Shown here: positions 4,140 through 7,522 of the stretch, one piece after another
How positions within the stretch are numbered: the stretch's first letter is position 1
How the letters are laid out: each line of letters starts with the position of its first letter
Assembly: GCA_947479995.1 (NCBI GenBank)
Contig: CANKBT010000146.1
Coordinates: 1-7,522, forward strand
Direction of reading: 5' to 3'
Source: Frankiaceae bacterium
GTDB taxonomy: Bacteria; Actinomycetota; Actinomycetes; Mycobacteriales; SCTD01
DNA: 7,522 nt
Translations under genes and position numbers: made by a program
Notes under the pieces: generated by a model
What the model saw: the letters and a program-made list of their open reading frames with translations, nothing else
What the model was told of the DNA's origin: nothing
Databases searched by the model: none

Positions 4140-7037
4140 GTGGATACGCACATGCTGGTGCGACTGGTCGTCGGCCTGACGATCATCGTCGTCACCCTGG
4201 CCGTCGCCGGCCGCCGGGTGTTCTTCCTGTACCGGATGGTGTCGTCCGGCCAGCCCAGCCCGGGGCGCCTCGACAACGCCCCCCGGCGCCTGCTCACGCA
4301 GCTGCAGGAGGTGTTCGGCCAGACGCGCCTGCTCAAGTGGAGCGTGCCCGGCCTCGCGCACTTCTTCGTCTTCTGGGGCTTCGTCGTCCTGGGCCTGACG
4401 ATCGTGGAGGCCGTCGGCGCGCTGTTCGACGTCGACTTCCACATCCCGCTCATCGGCAAGAGCGCGGCCCTCGGCTTCATCGAGGACTTCTTCGGCGTGA
4501 GCGTGCTGCTCGGCCTCCTCACGTTCGCGGTCATCCGCCTGCGCAACGCGCCGAGCAAGAAGCAGCGCGACAGCCGCTTCTACGGCAGCCACACCGGCCC
4601 GGCGTGGGTCATCCTCGGGATGATCTTCCTGGTCATCCTCACGATGTTCGGGATCCGCGCGGCGCAGCTCAACACGGGCGTCAGCCCGTGGCAGGACACG
4701 CCGACGGCGCCGTTCTTCTCGTACCTGCTCTCGCTCCCGCTCGACGCCTTCAGCGAGCAGGTCAACGAGCGCATCGAGGACGTCATGGTGATCGGGCAGA
4801 TCGCCGTGGTCTTCGGCTTCCTCGTGCTGGTCGTCTACTCCAAGCACCTGCACATCTTCCTGGCGCCGCTCAACGTCCTGGTCAAGCGCCAGCCCGAGCG
4901 CACCGCGCTCGGCGGCCTGCTGCCGATGATGAGCAAGGGCAAGGTCATCGAGCTCGAGGAGGCCGACCCCGAGGAGGACACCTTCGGCGTCGCCAAGGTC
5001 GAGGACTTCAAGTGGACGGCCATGCTCGACATGGCGACCTGCACCGAGTGCGGCCGCTGCCAGAGCCAGTGCCCGGCGTGGAACACCGGCAAGCCGCTGT
5101 CGCCCAAGATCCTGATCATGAACCTGCGCGACCACCTGTTCGCGAAGGCGCCGTACATCCTCGGCGACTCCACCGCCCCCGAGGACCACGAGCCGAGCTT
5201 CTCGGACGAGGGCGTCAGCCCGAAGGACGGCAAGGAGCACCACTCCCACGTCCCCGAGTCGGGCTACGAGCGCGTGCTCGGCACCAACCACGACCAGGCC
5301 GTCCGCCCGCTCGTCGGCACCGCCGAGGAGGGCGGGGTCATCGACCCCGACGTCCTCTGGAGCTGCACCACCTGCGGCGCCTGCGTCGAGCAGTGCCCGG
5401 TCGACATCGAGCACGTCGACCACATCCTCGACATGCGCCGCTACCAGGTGCTCATCGAGAGCAGCTTCCCGTCCGAGGCGGGCGTGATGCTCAAGAACCT
5501 CGAGAACAAGGGCAACCCCTGGGGCATGAACAACCGGGCCCGCACCGAGTGGACCGAGGGCCTGTCCTTCGAGGTCCGGGTGCTGGACGGCGAGATCCCC
5601 GAGGACGTCGAGTACCTGTTCTGGGTCGGCTGCGCCGGCGCGCTGGAGGACCGCAGCAAGAAGGTCACCCGCGCGTTCGCCGAGCTGCTGCACACCGCGG
5701 GCGTCGAGTTCGCCGTCCTCGGCGAGGGCGAGCAGTGCTCCGGCGACCCGGCCCGCCGCCTGGGCAACGAGTTCGTCTTCCAGATGCTCGGCCAGCAGAA
5801 CGTCGAGACGCTCAACGAGGTCGGCGCGGGCCGCCCGGGCATGAAGATCGTCGCCACCTGCCCGCACTGCTTCAACACGCTCGCCAACGAGTACGACCAG
5901 CTCGGCGGCCACTACGAGGTCATCCACCACACGCAGCTGCTCGGCCACCTGGTCGAGACCGGTGCGCTGGTGCCCGTGACCCCGGTCGACGAGAAGGTCA
6001 CGTACCACGACCCCTGCTACCTCGGTCGCCACAACCGCATCTACACGCCGCCGCGCGAGGTCCTGGCCGCCATCCCGGGCCTGTTCTCGCAGGAGATGCC
6101 GCGCTGCAAGGAGCGCGGGTTCTGCTGCGGCGCCGGCGGGGCGCGCATGTGGATGGAGGAGAAGATCGGCAAGCAGATCAACGTGGAGCGCACGGACGAG
6201 GCGCTCGGGCTCGACCCCGACCTGATCTCGACCGCCTGCCCGTTCTGCATGGTCATGCTGTCCGACGCCGTCACCGCCAAGGTGCAGTCGGGCGACGCCA
6301 AGGAGAGCGTCCAGGTCCTGGACGTCTCGCAGATCCTGGCCCGCTCGCTGGTCAAGCCGGCGCTCGTCGGCGCCGGCGCGCCCGTCGAGGAGGAGGCCGC
6401 CGAGGCGTCCGCCCCCGTGGCCACCGCCGCGACGGCCGCGCCCGACGCCACGTCGGTGAAGGTCGAGCCGGCCGCGTCGACCGGCACGGCGTCCACCGCC
6501 GCTCCGGCGGCCGCGCCGTCGCAGACCGGCGGCGGCACCGCGCCGACGCCGCCCGCGCAGGGCACCCCGTCGGTGCCCGGCCAGGGGGCGTCCGGCGACG
6601 GGCTCACCCAGGGCGCGGCGCCCTCGCCCGACGGCGGGGCGCAGCCCGGCCCGGCCGGCGACGGCCCGGCCTCGGAGTCGGCCGCCGGCGCGGTGGCGCC
6701 CGCGTCGCAGACGCAGCCGGTCGTGTCCGAGGAGGACGTCACCGACAGCCCGAAGCCGACCGGCGCGACGCCGGGCGAGACGGCCACGGCCGACTACGTC
6801 CAGCTCGCCCAGGCCACCGGCGACAGCGCGGAGCCCGACGCCGCGCAGGCCCAGCCCGGCGCCGAGAGCGACGGCTCGTCGCACGCGGCGCCCGTCAGCC
6901 CCGAGGGCACGCACGCCGGCGACCAGGCGGGCGGCAAGACCGAGGGCGGCGCCGCGGGCACCCTCGGCGCCCCGAAGGCCGTCGAGCCGACGCCCGACAG
7001 CGGCGAGGGCCCGCACACGGGGCAGTCCGGCCTCTAG
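4140..7037 (+). CDS. etfD: EtfD/FadF-family membrane Fe-S oxidoreductase (ETF:menaquinone oxidoreductase-like)
   Basis: This 965-residue protein fuses a cytochrome-b-like membrane domain to an HdrD-like domain and a disordered tail. Membrane helices lie near 6-23, 71-96, 112-133, 155-172 and 215-233; H74, H151, H236 and H238 near helix ends are candidate heme b ligands. Two [4Fe-4S] motifs follow: CTECGRCQSQCP (Cys 301, 304, 307, 311) and CTTCGACVEQCP (409, 412, 415, 419). Then come two cysteine-rich CCG domains, one with C498, C533, C574 and C577, the other with C626, C662-C663, C700 and C703. The core ends near 740; residues 741-965 are Pro/Ala/Gly/Ser/Thr-rich. This is the architecture of Mycobacterium tuberculosis EtfD (Rv0338c), Bacillus FadF and bacterial ETF:menaquinone oxidoreductases, which take electrons from ETF reduced by acyl-CoA dehydrogenases and pass them to menaquinone. 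All core cluster cysteines look present. No etfAB or acyl-CoA dehydrogenase is in the window, so the partner is inferred from family. A general HdrD-like reductase with another donor is the alternative. Confidence 0.85.
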   Translation: MDTHMLVRLVVGLTIIVVTLAVAGRRVFFLYRMVSSGQPSPGRLDNAPRRLLTQLQEVFGQTRLLKWSVPGLAHFFVFWGFVVLGLTIVEAVGALFDVDFHIPLIGKSAALGFIEDFFGVSVLLGLLTFAVIRLRNAPSKKQRDSRFYGSHTGPAWVILGMIFLVILTMFGIRAAQLNTGVSPWQDTPTAPFFSYLLSLPLDAFSEQVNERIEDVMVIGQIAVVFGFLVLVVYSKHLHIFLAPLNVLVKRQPERTALGGLLPMMSKGKVIELEEADPEEDTFGVAKVEDFKWTAMLDMATCTECGRCQSQCPAWNTGKPLSPKILIMNLRDHLFAKAPYILGDSTAPEDHEPSFSDEGVSPKDGKEHHSHVPESGYERVLGTNHDQAVRPLVGTAEEGGVIDPDVLWSCTTCGACVEQCPVDIEHVDHILDMRRYQVLIESSFPSEAGVMLKNLENKGNPWGMNNRARTEWTEGLSFEVRVLDGEIPEDVEYLFWVGCAGALEDRSKKVTRAFAELLHTAGVEFAVLGEGEQCSGDPARRLGNEFVFQMLGQQNVETLNEVGAGRPGMKIVATCPHCFNTLANEYDQLGGHYEVIHHTQLLGHLVETGALVPVTPVDEKVTYHDPCYLGRHNRIYTPPREVLAAIPGLFSQEMPRCKERGFCCGAGGARMWMEEKIGKQINVERTDEALGLDPDLISTACPFCMVMLSDAVTAKVQSGDAKESVQVLDVSQILARSLVKPALVGAGAPVEEEAAEASAPVATAATAAPDATSVKVEPAASTGTASTAAPAAAPSQTGGGTAPTPPAQGTPSVPGQGASGDGLTQGAAPSPDGGAQPGPAGDGPASESAAGAVAPASQTQPVVSEEDVTDSPKPTGATPGETATADYVQLAQATGDSAEPDAAQAQPGAESDGSSHAAPVSPEGTHAGDQAGGKTEGGAAGTLGAPKAVEPTPDSGEGPHTGQSGL

Positions 7038-7052
7038 CCCGTACGCCCGCGC

Positions 7053-7091
7053 CCGACGGCGCCGCACCCCTCGCGGGTGCGGCGCCGTCGG
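7053..7091 (+). terminator. Strong hairpin terminator after the EtfD-like gene
   Basis: A 17-bp perfect stem (7053-7069 with 7075-7091) and a 5-nt loop begin 16 nt after the TAG at 7035-7037. There is no T-run, consistent with high-GC actinomycete terminators. The near-perfect symmetry may let it act on convergent transcripts from the LysR side as well. Confidence 0.8.
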
Positions 7092-7122
7092 CGTTCCGGG
7101 GGTGCCTGCGCGGCGTTGTCCG

Positions 7123-7203
7123 CCCTGTTGCGTCTGCTGGACGCAGGGGCCCACCGCTCACCCCGAGCAGACGCAACGGGGTGAGCTCGCCGCGCGCCCC
7201 GAG
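7123..7203. repeat. Palindromic intergenic repeat, copy 1
   Basis: An 81-bp unit. Arms GTTGCGTCTGCT (7127-7138) and AGCAGACGCAAC (7166-7177) form a 12-bp perfect stem around a 27-nt loop; with one T-G wobble it extends to 16 bp (7123-7138 with 7166-7181). A competing 9-bp stem pairs GCTCACCCC (7156-7164) with GGGGTGAGC (7178-7186), and its loop contains the whole 3' arm of the first stem. The unit recurs at 7242 in direct orientation. It resembles REP/BIME-like or MITE-like intergenic elements; no coding function is likely. Confidence 0.85.
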
Positions 7204-7241
7204 CCTCCGCGCGCGGCCGGGCCGGTCGCGGCGCCACCACC

Positions 7242-7320
7242 CCCTGTTGCGTCTGCCCGACGCGGGGGCCCACCGCTCACCCCGAGCAGACGCAAGGCGT
7301 GAGCGCGCCGCGCGCCCGAG
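7242..7320. repeat. Palindromic intergenic repeat, copy 2
   Basis: A 79-bp direct copy of the element at 7123, with a 119-bp period and a 38-bp spacer. A 28-nt central block (GCCCACCGCTCAC... to ...GACGCAA) is identical in both copies. Arms at 7247-7256 and 7286-7295 give a 10-bp perfect stem with a 29-nt loop. The competing stem (7275-7283 with 7296-7304) is kept with one mismatch. The unit ends directly at the LysR stop codon, so its stem lies about 25 nt past that stop on the minus strand and could terminate that transcript. Confidence 0.85.
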
Positions 7321-7522
7321 TCAGGCGGGGGTGCGGGCGCGAGTGAGGTCGGCGGCGGTGGCCCGCAGCGCGTCGACGAGCGCGGCCACGACCGGCTCCT
7401 GCGCCCCGCGGGTGCGGCGGGTGAGCAGCAGCAGGTGGCGCACGCCGACGGGCGGCAGGGCCGCCACGCGGACGTCCTCGCGCGGGGCGGTGAGCGCCAG
7501 CAGCGGCAGCACCGCGGCGCCG
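7321..7522 (-). CDS. LysR-type regulator, C-terminal fragment (5' end outside window)
   Basis: The last 66 codons of a minus-strand frame that is open to the window edge, ending at TGA (7321-7323). The residues start with GAAVLPLLAL and run through a PREDVRVAALPP segment, a strand VRHLLLLTRR and a helix VVAALVDALRATAADL. This matches the end of the LysR substrate-binding domain: a G-x-x-x-LP turn, a beta strand ending in basic residues, then the final helix. The N-terminal helix-turn-helix lies outside the window, so the target and ligand are unknown. The gene converges on the EtfD-like gene across 283 bp holding a terminator and two palindromic repeats. Identification rests on a short fragment. 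Confidence 0.62.
   Translation of the reverse strand, partial: GAAVLPLLALTAPREDVRVAALPPVGVRHLLLLTRRTRGAQEPVVAALVDALRATAADLTRARTPA

Noticed and set aside
2959..7037. A single operon of the regulator, small gene and EtfD-like gene
   Set aside because: A hairpin follows the regulator at once, and 211 bp with a dyad and a candidate promoter separate the small gene from the EtfD-like gene. Separate transcription is more likely.
4038..7154. A 1038-codon open frame antisense to the EtfD-like gene
   Set aside because: Its translation is Arg/Ala/Val/Leu-rich with no domain. It lies opposite a gene with full Fe-S motifs and runs into the palindromic repeat. Long antisense frames are expected in very GC-rich coding DNA.
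7123..7320. A CRISPR array
   Set aside because: Only two units occur, each about 80 bp, internally palindromic, with one 38-bp spacer and no cas genes in the window.

Overview
The window is very GC-rich DNA with strong G/C bias at third codon positions, GTG starts and GGAGG-type ribosome binding sites. It reads as the chromosome of a high-GC actinomycete (Actinomycetota); I cannot place it more closely without a search. It looks like ordinary chromosome: no transposase, integrase, tRNA, rRNA or CRISPR array is visible.

Layout. (1) Positions 1-2674, minus strand: the 5' 891 codons of a large exported protein whose 3' end lies beyond base 1. It has a signal peptide, a helical N-terminal domain, an Ala/Gly-rich hydrophobic block that probably crosses the membrane, and a long C-terminal run of Ig/PKD-like beta domains. 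(2) A 284-bp divergent intergenic region with inverted repeats and two CCGATCGG palindromes 21 bp apart. (3) Positions 2959-3732, plus strand: a Crp/Fnr-superfamily regulator with a clear winged helix-turn-helix but no recognisable cyclic-nucleotide or Fe-S ligand motif, followed at once by a GC hairpin. (4) Positions 3785-3928, plus strand: a possible 47-residue single-pass membrane protein. (5) A 211-bp regulatory region with an 18-bp dyad and a second inverted repeat. (6) Positions 4140-7037, plus strand: the main metabolic gene, a 965-residue membrane Fe-S oxidoreductase of the EtfD/FadF (HdrD-like) family, fused to a disordered tail of about 225 residues. (7) A 17-bp perfect terminator hairpin. 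(8) Two direct copies of an ~80-bp palindromic intergenic element. (9) Positions 7321-7522, minus strand: the C-terminal end of a LysR-type regulator, converging on the oxidoreductase.

How they may work together. The EtfD-like protein is expected to carry electrons from reduced electron-transfer flavoprotein (acyl-CoA dehydrogenation) through Fe-S clusters and probably heme b to menaquinone. It has its own promoter region, and its dyad (GGyTACyCG/CGrGTArCC) is a plausible operator for a fatty-acid-type repressor. The Crp/Fnr gene is divergent from the exported protein and may control it, itself, or both. I see no evidence for one multi-gene system across the window. The items most worth following are the duplicated palindromic element with two competing pairings, the EtfD operator, and the uncharacterised exported protein.
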